NCBI GenBank assembly: GCA_009801015.1
Contig: VHZZ01000017.1
Span: forward strand, 116,533-139,623
Length of the DNA: 23,091 bases
Direction of reading: 5' to 3'
Source: Silene noctiflora
Taxonomy: Eukaryota; Streptophyta; Magnoliopsida; Caryophyllales; Caryophyllaceae
The notes under the pieces are model-generated. The model ran no database searches, was not told where the DNA came from, and saw only the letters and a program-made list of their open reading frames with translations. The position numbers and the translations under genes are program-made. The stretch's first letter is position 1, and every line of letters begins with the position of its first letter. Positions 1 to 12,900 of this stretch are shown piece by piece.

Positions 1-36
1 CAAGAGCTCATGGATATGAAAGATTTCAAAACTTAC

Positions 37-979
37 TTTCATTACAAATAATACCACCATAATCACCAACCACGACAAGCCATAGACCTACAAAATAGCA
101 GATTTATAACCAACCCCAGATTTTGCTGAGAATTTTAAGAAAAATCCAAAATCTACGAAAAAAAAAAAAAAGACATACCAGGAAGCTTTGCTGTAATTTA
201 AATGTCATCTTCAAGTGATAAACAAGCCCATATTGGTATATGAAGAATCTTAAAGACAATAATATCTCAGCAACAATGCCTCGTATACCAGAATGGCGAA
301 GATGCTCTTGCTCTTCCTCCCACCAGGACTCCCAACTTTTCTCGGGTGGCACACCAATACCCCCTCGATTGCTTATCCATTTATTCCAATCGGTCCAATC
401 ATCCACAATTTTTTGCCACTCGAAACCAGAAGGGTTAAACAGAAAAGGAGCAAATAACCATGTGCCAACCATAAACCACATTGATACAGTTATAAAGATG
501 TAAGCAACAGGACTTCTATACGTCTCACCAAATATTTCGTAAACAATGAGTAGAATCATCAGCTCGATTCCCTTCACGAAATGGCTTCGAGAGTAAAGTC
601 TATAGTTGTCAGCAAACTTGGCATGAAAGACAACAAATCCTCTGCCNGTAGACCTATACTTTGCACCACCATGAAGCAATGTACGTCCGTAATAATGGGT
701 CTTGGTCCCCAGCGAGAAGGTGAAAAACACAGGCGCCAATTGTAGTTGCATCAGTATAAACTCACTTAAAGCAGTTCGAAAACCTCTTTCAAGACCAATT
801 TCCATGAGCATAGGCAAGGCCATCAAGAACCCAATCTGAACGAATGATTGAGAAGCAAGCGCAACTTGAAGAGCCTTACTGTTTCGAAATCGTGCCTTAC
901 TGTTCAAGGCTTCCTCAATCCCACTAAGGGCAAGATATAGGCGTCCATAGAGAAAGAGGTAAACAGTAAGCACTGTAAT
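37..979 (-). other. CALS3: CALS3 exons 38-39: C-terminal transmembrane region (partial)
   Basis: Exon 38 (979-179, 801 nt) is the largest exon and covers residues 1529-1795. It carries [70 protein letters not shown]-type and [20 protein letters not shown] motifs. The N at 647 is silent (ACN, Thr). Exon 39 (87-37, 51 nt) encodes [17 protein letters not shown], a membrane segment too short to stand out as an open frame; it follows a 91-bp intron with a T-rich tract and ends at GTAAGT (36-31). The last ~140 residues should continue left of the window. Confidence 0.93.
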
Positions 980-3900
980 CTGCCAAAGATGGTTAAAAGG
1001 TAAAAGTTAGAAAATCAACTCTATGTTCAACTAACTGTACAAGCTGTTAAAACCAAGTTGCATAACTACCAGAGTGCTAAAGTAGAAGCCAATAGTGGTG
1101 AAATAACAAGATGACATCCGAAAGAAGTCAAAACGATGACCAAGCCTGTATATGTCACGGCTCAGTGTTTGTTCACCATTCCCATTAGCAATTTTTGCCT
1201 CGAACATAGATATCTGATTGAGGCCCACATCTCTTCCTTTTCCCACTTGAATGTATTCATGATGAGTCACGTTGCCTCCACGCAGGGTGGAATTAAATCC
1301 TATATTTGAAGTGCCAGTAAGATAATTGCAAATACTGCCAAAAGATATATTAACGAACCTACAAAAGTATGAACTATATAGAAATCCTTACCAGCAAATA
1401 TATCCTCACTCAAATTAATGACTTTGGAAGCTTTACTGACACCACCTCTCGTAAGATGAAATAGCCTATCAAAGACATCTGGGTGACCATAGTGAAAACG
1501 AACTCTGTCCAAGTATAAAAGACAAGCTATTAGTTACAGATTAGTATCATGCATTTTGCTTAGCAATTAGTAAAGAGGTTCACTAAGTTGAAGAGTACGA
1601 ATGATTCCTATATCTCATTTTTATGTGCAAGTTAATAACACAAGACTAGCAGACAGTGAGACACCTAATGTGACATCCTTGAGCTGTGAGTACTGTAAAA
1701 TAAAAAACCCATAGCCCCATAGTAAGAAAGAAGATGCACGAAATATAGAAACTAATTACCATGTCAATTATTAGTTCCTAGCCTTAAGAAATACTACCTC
1801 TGATTCTTTGGATATGCCCCCCACAATTCAAAATTTGTGAGGGGGATTTTAAACAAATGGGGAAATTCGAAACAATCGGAAGGAGTACTATAAGTTTCAG
1901 TTATTATGTAGTATTAAACAGATGTCTCTTGAAATTTCTGCAAGAACCTTCATTTTTTTGTCGCAGCCAGATCTGTTAGAACCTAATTAGGATGATGAAG
2001 AAAAAGAAGCAGTATTTTGATGGAACTCATAGAAAATGCGTTTCTGAACATATGGAACAGGCCATATTACAAATAGGAACAAAAAAAGTAGCAATAGAGC
2101 TCTTGCTTAAACCAGCATCACCAACGAGACTTACTTTAATGGATTCGCTAGCAATCTTTGACCAATGGTCACAAAGCTTGTCTCCTGATTTGACATGAAC
2201 CACGCAAGAGATGAAACACTGCAACGAAAATCAGAGGAAATTTGATCAACCCCCAACCAGAATACAACTACATCATCTATATTAAGGGCAATTCAGAATG
2301 AGTTGACAAGCACACCTTCCCGTGAATATATGCTCTCTAAGTCCAAGAATTGTAGGGAACCTGACACCGCCGTGCTTTATTAGAAATTCTTGAAGAAGAT
2401 TTCTCATTTTCAGAGCTTCTTCCATATAGTTATCCTAAAAATAAAGAAAATTTATCATTTTGTGGACAAGAACCTAGCAGCAGGAAGGGAAAGTATAACT
2501 ACTGCCAGCTTCTTACCTGATTCATATCTATCGTTTGCAACCCTTCACCGCGAGTGAAAATTATAGCATGATTCTGATTCTCAGGTTTCCCTTCACCTAA
2601 GATTGGCTGTCCAGGAAGTTTTATCTTGTAGATGACCTGCACATAAAAGGTTCAGCATAATATAAGGCTTTTCTTGGCCCAGAATGCACAAGAATCACGC
2701 ACACACAAATTTCTGGCAGATAAGATATGCAAACATGGAGTAAGTGGACAATNGAATGGACTCTATGATATCTATTTATGCTAAAATCTTTCATTGACAT
2801 AATTTCTTTGTTAACAGTCAAAAATTTTATTAGTCACTACATGAGTAGTACTTGTGTTACGCTTCATGTGCAGTCGTCCAGATAGTGATGCTCCCAAACT
2901 TATTATTTTTTNATGCTGCTAGCAAAGTCTTCAACAAATTGATAATGTACCTGATCTAGAGTTTGCCCTTGCTCGTTTGAATTGCTAGATTTTGGTAATG
3001 CNGCTTTCACAAGAACAGAATAGTACGAGAAAAGCTTATTAGTCTTTCTCGACCCATCTTTACTCGGATCTTCTAGCTCATCAACATAAGCCACACGTAG
3101 TGAAGGGTATCTGTCACCACAACAAAGATAATTCAAACAATCTATTGCAGCAATCGACCAATAGGAATTGGTCAGCATCAGGGTGACAAGTACGATAAGA
3201 GAATGTTCATACGTTGTCATAAGCTTCAGTATGTCCTGAGCGCGTGGATTACCAGATCTTTTATCAATCCCATATTGCTGACAAGATACCACATATGTGA
3301 ACTTCATATCAGCAACAGCTTGACATAGTGATCTTTCACTTTGTGAGTTCTCCTCGGTGTTCAATTCCAGAGCCTTGTACCCTTCCATTAAAACTATTCA
3401 AGAAAGGAAATAAAAACTCTGAATATTCAAGAGCCTCGTAATCTTCTATATCACCATATTGAGCATCCAAGAAATTAGTTCCTACCGTACCTTTGTCATT
3501 GGCCATATCAAGAAAGGCTTGAAGCTCCAAAGCTTTGCGATAGTACATCATACCCCTCACTGTCATTCGTAAGAGTAATTAAATGCAAGAAAAATAAACG
3601 GCAATTGAGCTAGTGCCCAAAGAAGATAACAACCAACAATAAAGATGTAGAACAAAAAAAAGATGTGTACCTGTACGTGTCAATGTTTGACCTCTGTATG
3701 ATGCCCACAGACGAAGCTCTTCTTCCAACTCCTCCGAGTCTCTCAGCTCTTCTTCATTCTTGCAATTGGCACGTTCCAAGAAGTTATCCCATTCATCTAT
3801 TTGCCAGTTAAGACCAGAATATAATTATCCCCCAAAACACAAGAAAAGCTAATGACTTCTTTATATATATCTAATATTATAAGCAAGCAATCTCTAAGAA

Positions 3901-6900
3901 ACCTGGAAAAATCTTTTGCAAGTAGAACAGGATTGAGACTCCATCTTCATTTTGAGTTTCCAAATCTAGCGATGAGAAGAGGACCTCCTCTACATAATAA
4001 GGTGTCAAAACACTGCACAGATCGTTGTAGAAAACAGAAATTATTTATAAGGGATTCCAACAAATGCTCGTGATAAAAAAAAAAAAAAAAGCCACAAAAT
4101 GACCAAAAGCATCTTATTCTAGTAAACCATTTTTTATTTTTATTTTTATTTACACAAGTTCCATAAAATCACTTCCGTCCATGAACATATTTTCTTGTTT
4201 ATTTTGCACAAAACATCAACTAGCCAGTTATGAAGGAGATAATGTTGATGCGGAAGTGGGATACCAAACCACAATGGCCACGACTAAGTAACGGAGGAGA
4301 AAAGATCCCAAGAGTAAAGTTAATTCATGGACCAAGGGATTTTTATCACAAGCATGCAATCTCTGTCTCACAGGCATTAAAACACTAGATTAAAGAGTAA
4401 TAATAACCATGCAACAGTCTAACACATACCAACAAGCCAACAAGCCAACAAGCCAACAAGCTATATGAAGAAGCCGTCATCCTCAACACATCAATGGCTC
4501 AAACTCCTAAGTCTAAGTCGGTTGGCAGCAACTTACCAACTGCACACTACATTCTTAAGGAGCAGCAAGGTCAAGAACTTACAGTCAGCATACTAGATTC
4601 TTAAAAATCGGCATATTCTACTTAGAGGCCAGCACGAGGCCGTAACACAACAANGATGAAGCAAAATAGCAACATTCAAGGAAGAATCTTCTTCTGAGAG
4701 GTGCGCAGTTGGAAAAGTCAAAAAACCATACCAACAGAAACAAGCCAGAAAAATTGACTGACTCTTAGATGAGGACATCACTNATATCTACCCATCAACA
4801 CCTACGCATCCTAGCTAACGGTGGTTATTTGATGAACAAAACAAAGACCTATCAATAGCGAATGATGGATACAAGCACTACACCTTTCTAGGTGCAACGT
4901 TTAGTCGTAAAGACGTGTGTACTGACGAGAATAAATACACTAATGTATACATGCCTTGTGCTTCAGAATAGTCTCACGTGTTTTTACTTACGAGAAAGAA
5001 AGCATGTTGCGGACTTTGGGTGGAGGTGGCATATCCATAAAGAGCGAATTTGAAAAGAAAGAAAGTCGGCGCCTAGCATCCAAATTGGATGGCACATCCA
5101 TTGCAGATTCCTTCACAGTAAGAAGCAGGTACAACCGTTTGATCTGCCTCAACAAAAAGAATGCTTCAGAACTCAAGGTGCGCATTATTATTTTCTTTGT
5201 AATTTACTTTTACAACATAACACTACCTTCTCTTTCCAGGCTTCTGTTACTGGTTCAATAGGAAATCTAATTGCACCATGCGATGCAAATAACTGAGAAT
5301 GTTGCTCGAACGATGCTACACCGTCATGAGCTGATCCACCATGAATTGACTCCAGCACACTAGTGTCCTCCATTATATCTCTAGTCACAACCTCCAACAT
5401 GTCTTGAAAACAAATGACAACTTTTTCTCGATCTCTATCCTCGGTTTTATTCTCTAACTGGATAAGCAAATTGATTGGTTAGGCAGAACTCAGAAACAGC
5501 ATGTAACACACCAGAAAATAAAACAAGGATATGAAACACATACTAAGCTCTCCATCAGCTTAACAAAATGTCCATACAGACTAGGAAGAGCGCTCATTTT
5601 ATACTCTGTAACCAAATCGCCCAATTCTATATGCCTTTCAACTTCAGCAAATATATTCTCTATAACTCTGTAAAATACGAAACACGAGGATGTAAGAAAA
5701 TACAGCACAGCCAAACTGTACACATTTAAGAGACATTAACCACTTCGATCCGACCCTTTGTTGGAAAAATAATAAAGGATATCAATAAAAGGACACCAAG
5801 GAGGTAAAANCCATGTACGTGAAGATGCCAAGAGGGTGATGCACTGATACCCATAAACAAAAGGAGGGCAAGAAGATTAATAAGCTACCATGAATAATTT
5901 TGTCTACAAGAAGAACAAGAGTTAACCAACCAACGTACATTTTCTCGGCACGGCCTTGAACCATGAACCTAATGATGCTTTTAAAGGAAGCATAACATTC
6001 ACGGACGGCAGATGGCATATAGGGATCAGAGAAAATTCTTTTCATCAGCTCCTTGTCCTTCCCGTTGCTATCCTTTGCCATATCTAGCGCGATTGGAATC
6101 TGTGATAACATCCATGAAATAAGAAGGCAATTAATTATCTAGGTGCTTACTAAGGTGAAGTAACAAACCTTGCTAGCAAGCAAAAATGGAGGCCACTGAA
6201 TTAGATCTATGTCTGTGTCAGCCCAATATGGAACGAGTAATAAGTCCATTTCCCTGAAAGACAAGCAGCCAAACTTGTGAGTANTGGAGACCGTTATCCA
6301 CCGCATGACACCATAACACTAAGTAGAAGATAAATTTCAGGCATCCCCTTCATAAAAATCTACATGAGGGATATTACCTATTGCTTATGAGATCTTCCTC
6401 TCTAAAAGTTGTTATAATTTGATTCCACAATTGAGCAAATCGAGCAGCTTCTTTCTCCTTATTGGACGAAAACTGCAAAGGCAGAGAAATGAGGTGGTAT
6501 GAGCCTACCCTTTTTAACCTCTAGTGAAAATCATCAAACAGTGAAATGAACAAGGCAGTGTGCAGGTTCCAAAGTAACAAGAGTATCTAAGAAAATGTCA
6601 AAAGTTGAAATACATAAATCCACTAAAGTCTAAACAACTAAAATGAGGTTAATTAAAAAAAAATATAAGAATACATACAAAAAAATAATTCATGCATTTT
6701 GCACGTCTCTTTCCTTACATTGGGAAATCGCATGGAGAAAGTAGCCTTCAGACCTTTCTTCTTGTGTTCTGTTTTCTCTGCTGGAATGAGACGTGCATTG
6801 AAAGCCCCAGGCAAAGACTGAAACCGAGATCTAAGCATACCCAACGTTCGTATCTGGGAGCAAAAGATTACATAAGATGTAAGAACTGAAATTGAGATAC

Positions 6901-9900
6901 CCCATAAGATGCCCCATCACCTTTAATTGGGCAAAAAGCAAAGCATAGTAGAGACTCTGTTTACCTCTCCAAGACGACGGAACGCACCATATATACCTCC
7001 AAAGATTGTGGAGAATATAGCATACCAAATTTGAGTGTCCATGAAATAAACCTGATAAAAGGAAGAACAATAAGCAGTGTTGGATGAATACAGTAAAACT
7101 AAAAAATAATAAAAAAAAAAAAAAAAAATTTAGTCCATAGTCGTACAAAAATAATTGGAGCCCATAATGCAATCACAGCACCAAGGTTGTTTCTAGCTGC
7201 AGGAAAAAGACGGATTAATTCGTCATACCAGTACAAGTTGCAACACAATGACAAGTTTCGAACAAGACACAAGAGTACATTACCTTGAGGAAAAAACTCA
7301 TGCCANTTGTAATGTGTTACGTGAACTGACATAATCTGTTTGGTTGGAGATACTAATGGTTTAATCTGCAGTGAAAACACACTCTAAGATGGGAGTAGAC
7401 AAAATAAAAATGACAACATGTACATACAAGGAGAAGTAATCGGACACACTACCNCAAAGCAACAAAGACACTCCTGCTCACAAGGGTACCGATAAGAACA
7501 TATCCTACATATTAAACTTAAAGGTCCAGACAGAGGCCAAGTAATTGATGATTAAAGTAATACCAGAAACATTATTTATCATAAAACCCTAATAGCAAGT
7601 CCAATTAAATTAACTAGAAGCCATCCCCACTAAAGTGATCAGGGATGCTATGTTTAAATAAAATGGTTACTGACTGCATGCATTTTCATTATTTCTGACA
7701 ACAGCATATAACAAGAGAACATTAAATAATATCAGGATTCACACCTCTACATAGAAGCTAAATGCACATTTCGTTGCCAAAAGAGAGACCCAGAACAATG
7801 TGTACCTACAGAATCAAGAAAAAGTCAAAAAACACATGAAATATCAGGTTTGGAATTTATAATATCATCTCAAATACTCCATACTTCCTTATAGCAATTA
7901 ACTCCTTACTTGAAAAGCGAAAAGGCACTTTCATGCATTCCCCTCCCAACATAAAGCCGGGGCTGTGAAAATTAAATTAAACAAGAGAAAAAGAAAAANG
8001 TCAGTAAATAGAAACTTAATGTGGCCTAAAAGAGTACGACGGAAATAGAAGATACTTGGATTATTGATAGAACTCGGGATACCTGAGACCACCACATCAT
8101 TAGCATCACAATCTTGTAGTCAGATCTTTCAAGAAGACGACGAATGAATGGGAACAGGAACAGCACGGCAGAAAGCATATTTGGTGACAAATAAACGACA
8201 ATAGCCAGAAAAAATAGTGAAGGCTTGCTTGCATTGCTACCAAACCAACTTTTAATAGTATTAGCCAATCCAGGAGAATTGTCCCATGAATAAGCATATG
8301 TCACCGGTAGGATTACCACCCACGCGGCAGAAGTAAGGAACTTCAATATGTATCTTAGCTTAACGTGAAATGACATGCTCCTTCTTGATTTCCAGCTAAG
8401 AACTACATCAAGGACCGCTGAAAAACAGAATAACCAGCTTAACTGACATGACATGCAACGATCATATAATTAGAAATGAACAACGATGAGACAAAGTCTA
8501 GGTCCCAAAATCATTTGAGTTAAGCTAAACAAGAATTGTGAAGTTGNACAATCTATCAACATGAGATAGAAACAATGAAACACTGAAAAGAAGGAAGCGG
8601 GCTAGGAGAAATAATGCGACTAAAAGAAAAAGAAAATACAAAAAACTAGAAATCCGTTTGAAAAATTCACACTTGTGTACAAGATAAGGGATCTCTAGAT
8701 TTCTAAAATTACATTAAAAGCGCTTATATTGCGAACAATACAGGGACATGTCTTGTTCCCAGTTTTAATATGATTGTCAAACTCTCCAATGTCCCCTGAA
8801 TTCGTTTATATGTCAATGGATGAAATAACTTCCTACAAATATCTACATTTTCCACCAAGTAGATGACTGCAACAATTCATGTCCTCCCTTTTATGAGAAA
8901 TCNTCTACAGTTGGTCTGCTTGATAATACACTGGCCTTTTTCGAATTCCCGGCATTTCTAATGTCAACTTGACGGCCACTCACTTACCCAATNTGAGCTC
9001 AGTTAGTATTAAGCAAAGTAGCAAACTAATACTCACTCCGTTTCACTATGATCTTCCGATACTTTTGGGCATACTATTTTAGGCAAGAGGAATATGTGGT
9101 TCTTATTAAGGGGGGATATGTGGGGACATAGGGTAATATTAGCGATACATTTTGTGTCAAAAAGGAAAACGGAATATCATAGTGAATATACCTAAAATGG
9201 AAAGGAAGAAAATTATAGTGAAAAGGAGGGAGCATGTGTTACTTACCTTGCACAAGTTTTAATATTGAGGCTGTTATAAAGATGCTTAAGACTTGTTTGA
9301 AAACACGAATTTCGAATATTGCACTAGGGTCTCCTGAGCCATTCCAGGCAAGAATTATCATAGCCTGAAAACCACGAAAAAAGAAAGCTTCAAATGTCAA
9401 AAACCACTGCAAAATATATAAAGAAAAAAATTGACAAATACAGAAATAGTAAACCACACTTGCCTGCAAGGCTAGAATAAAGAAACTCCACATCCTGTCA
9501 AAGCTTCTAAAGATGTGCAAAAATGACCTAATCTCAACAAAATTAACTTTTCCGACCCATCGATCCCGGCGAGCAGGTACTCCTTCCTGAGAACCACCAA
9601 GGCATTACATTTGAATATGAATAATCAAATACTGTCAAGATTTTTCGCTGTGAATCATCCGGCAGTACAAAAGCTACTTTAGATTAGAGCATGAATCTAT
9701 ATCTATATAGGAATTTTAATATTTTTGTGTTAAATGAAGACAGAAAATTGTAATTCTAACTGTCAGCACGTACATGAGCTCATGAGCCTTTCCTAAATGT
9801 TAGGCCCTACTTTGACCTAACACGTTCAAACACCTACAGATCTACCATGCACTAAGCTATTTGACTATTTGACATTAGGCATTTACCATAGTCATCAGAG

Positions 9901-12900
9901 ATCCAGATAAAGCAATTTCAAATACAAGGATATAAACTAGAGAAATGATTGAGAACTAACATTTATAAAAAAAAATTGGATACAAGAGAACAAAATAAAT
10001 AACCAAATTATACCCCATTTCTATCTTGTGAAGGCTCCTCTATGGTCAAACAAAAAAAATCTGCATCAGCACGCATTGGCCAGCCTAAACGAAAGCAATC
10101 AACTGACCTGCGATCACAAGAAAAAATGAGATCCAACCTCAGAGAGTATGCGCAATACACAATAAACCACATGTTGATTTACAAAGGTAGATGGTTTCAA
10201 CATTGCAAGTGGAGCATGTGACATGAGAAAAAGAACATTTTATGGACTGAATTACCAGAAATATTCGTTCGATCATCATAGTTTTTCCACTGTGAATGCG
10301 TCGATTTCCCTTTTTTACTCATTTCTGATTCCTGCACATTAACAATGATAGGAACCACATTTTCACGTGTTTGAAGGGTTACTTTAATGTCTTCATACAT
10401 AGCAAAATTAACAATGTATTAATGTAATACCTTAGCTATAACTTTATATATGGGCGTTACAACTTTCCTTAAAAATGCCTCTTCTTCACCACCATATGCT
10501 GGCTTCACGTTCTCACCTGTCATGGGACTCACATTTCCAGCAAGCATGCCATACAGCTCAAAAGCCATCTACAAGAAGGAATGTAGCATTGAAAAGTATG
10601 TCAATAACAGCAGCAGAAGAAGTAAATCCTTAAACCATGTTATTGGGAATTAAGTCAGACAGTTATTTATATAAAGTTGAGATTGTAAATTCACCAAAAC
10701 AGTGACGCACACAAGCCATTAACAAACCTCAAAATGAAGGTTCATGTAAACAGCAAGAAAATATTTACCACACCACAAATTCAATGCATAACCACTCCCA
10801 AGCAGCATAAACACCAACAAGAGTTTAAATATTAACAAGAGTTTAAAAATTAATAAATACTCAAAATCAGAGCTGGGACAGGGACCAAGTGTTCTCTGCT
10901 TAAAGAACATCGACAGAACCAGTAAGACAGACGAAAAAAATGTGGTAGATTGCACATTCATAGTTTCATATATTGGACATTATAAAACACGAAGTTTCAG
11001 CAAAATAACATAACAGGGTAGGTATTTTCCACTTTTCTCAACATCCACCGATAATGACGCAAGGCTCGGAAGATATGACTCAATGTTCAGACGTAAAAAG
11101 GCCAACATTGGCAAAATTTCCAGCTATATACTTTACCCACGAATGCTTATCAAATAAAATATAGATTACCTAGCAAGTAGACGTGTACTACAAATTCTTG
11201 CCTAATCGCCAAGCAAAAAGACAACAAGCAGTGTTATATCAATCAGCCAGAGTAAGATTGTAAATGCTGATAGAGTAATATCCTTTAAATTAAGATTTCC
11301 CAAATATTGATTCTATTTTACTAGTTTCAATCTCTATATCATGGAAGTAGTCGATAAAAAATCCAGGATACTATAATTGATTACCAAAAATGATTTTAGA
11401 TTGAACAACTTTCCAATCAGGACTTCCCAAGGAAAAGAAATTAGAGCGAAGACTATATTAACATCCAGGGTTACCGGATAAGCTNGGGTACCCTATGAAT
11501 CGTGAATCACTAAAAGCGAGTTCTATCTTGTCGCTTACAGAAAATACATATAACGTGCATTCTGTAAGAGAGAATCGTGAATCGATAAGCGCGTATTCAT
11601 AGCGAATCAGATAACCACTTCACTTAACTGCCGTGTCACGCATGTATCNTGTTTGACACGATAAGACACTTTGACACTTCAATTTAGACCAAAAAATAGA
11701 AAAAATCGCACAAAATTTTCGTATCCGACTCCTCGACACGTCCGATACCATGTCGAAGAGTCGGGCTAACACAGTTTAACATAAAGGTCAAGAGAGATCA
11801 GGGAAATCAACAGGACATGTTGATTCATCTTCTCGGATCACTTGCTAAAAATGGTTTCCACAGTCATAAGATATGTCAAGGAAAGGATTTATTTGCAATC
11901 AGATTTATAACTCTGCAGCGAAGAAATAGCAGTGATAAACGAGTGTAAATTTGCTTTACAAGTTTACGAGGGAAAAAGAAACACCCGCAATTAGAATATA
12001 GAGCTGCAGAAAAGTACATGATGATAAATGTAGCACAAGCACTCAGGCATGAATCTCAAATTCGCAGCTTCTCCCCAAATAAGAAGATAAAGCCCCATGT
12101 ATAGCAGCTTACGCTGTTGCACTTCCTGCTGTATTGTCGGCAGCCTGCAATTTAGGAAACAATTACCAGACTATCCGATCAACTATCTGTGAAGCCCCCG
12201 ACAAAGCAAAAAAAAAAAAAAAAAAGAAACACCTTCCGAAATAATTAATTTCTGATAAAACATACTACGTTGGATAATAGGTGATATTGTGATTGACTGA
12301 GTGATAATATAAATTACAACTACAAAAAGTTATCTATAGCAATTACTACTAGTATATACTCCCTTTGGCCCATTCCTTTGTTTACCTTTTGTATTCTTTA
12401 TGGGAGATATTTTAATCAAAGGTAAACAAATAATTAGGACAAAGGGAGTAACAAATAACAAATACGTGAAAAGGCCGAAATTGCAGCATGATGTCTATTT
12501 CAAAACAGAAGGACCTGCATCCCTTTATATTAGTCTCAAAGATAAAAGCCAAAGGTAAGAAAAAATATTATTGGAGTTGATAAAGCTCACCAAAGGCTGC
12601 TCTTGCGATCTAAGTACTTGCACCACTTCTTATAGCTCTTGAAAAGCTTTTTCATCACTTCAGTCAATGCCCGTTCATCCAACTGAAAACAAATTATTCC
12701 ATTAAAGCTAATCTGAAACCTTCTCATACCACAAGCTAACCACCACAACTCTATGCCAATACACTTGCACACACAAGTCCATGGTGGCTAATTATATGTG
12801 ACCCCCAATGCAGCAAAACTCCGGCAAATTAACAAAGGGATTGTAAAAGAGAATTCCAAAAAAGCTCAAGTCGCATAATCACCTTTGGTTGTTGATCCGG

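Larger units (their letters stand above)
2951..6853 (-). other. CALS3: CALS3 exons 21-32: central cytosolic loop, start of glucan synthase domain
   Basis: Exons 6853-6719, 6472-6378, 6253-6169, 6099-5939, 5667-5544, 5457-5227, 5143-4992, 4012-3903, 3796-3671, 3559-3491, 3393-3213 and 3110-2951, residues about 764-1306. This is the cytosolic loop that faces UDP-glucose and regulatory partners in the family. Visible motifs include [118 protein letters not shown] and [16 protein letters not shown]. Exon 31 reads [10 protein letters not shown] where relatives have RSLWAQCQAVADM, a 9-nt in-frame loss. The N at 3002 is silent (GCN, Ala). Exon 28 has no long open frame of its own; I found it from VLTPYY and IFP on its edges. 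Confidence 0.92.
6965..9586 (-). other. CALS3: CALS3 exons 13-20: first transmembrane cluster
   Basis: Exons 9586-9464, 9364-9247, 8417-8083, 7962-7910, 7805-7745, 7365-7284, 7196-7147 and 7051-6965, residues about 461-763. They carry [80 protein letters not shown] and [20 protein letters not shown]. Hydrophobic stretches recur about six times, as expected for the N-terminal membrane cluster. Exon 15 (335 nt) is the second-largest exon. Exon 19 is only 50 nt; its end is set by joining IIF to VYFMD across the intron. The N at 7306 is the third base of an AAN codon (Asn or Lys). Exon 13 ends at a GC donor. Confidence 0.92.

Noticed and set aside
240-503. An 87-residue plus-strand open frame.
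   Set aside because: It is antisense to CALS3 exon 38, a highly conserved membrane-domain exon.
3336-3566. A 76-residue open frame with about 30 unfamiliar residues after LDMANDK, looking like an insertion in the callose synthase.
   Set aside because: It is intron 30 (3394-3490, GT-AG, 97 bp) read through; splicing gives [15 protein letters not shown], matching the family.
3852-4073. A plus-strand open frame of 73 residues in a long intron-like region.
   Set aside because: It is the shadow of CALS3 exon 28 (4012-3903), which encodes [14 protein letters not shown] on the minus strand.
4431-4461. Four copies of an 8-bp repeat, considered as a CRISPR-like array.
   Set aside because: It is a continuous minisatellite with no spacers, inside a plant intron.
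9457-9463. A possible GT donor (GTGTGG) four bases into intron 13 instead of the GC donor.
   Set aside because: It would add four bases to exon 13 and break the conserved Leu-Gln|Ala-Met-Ile frame.
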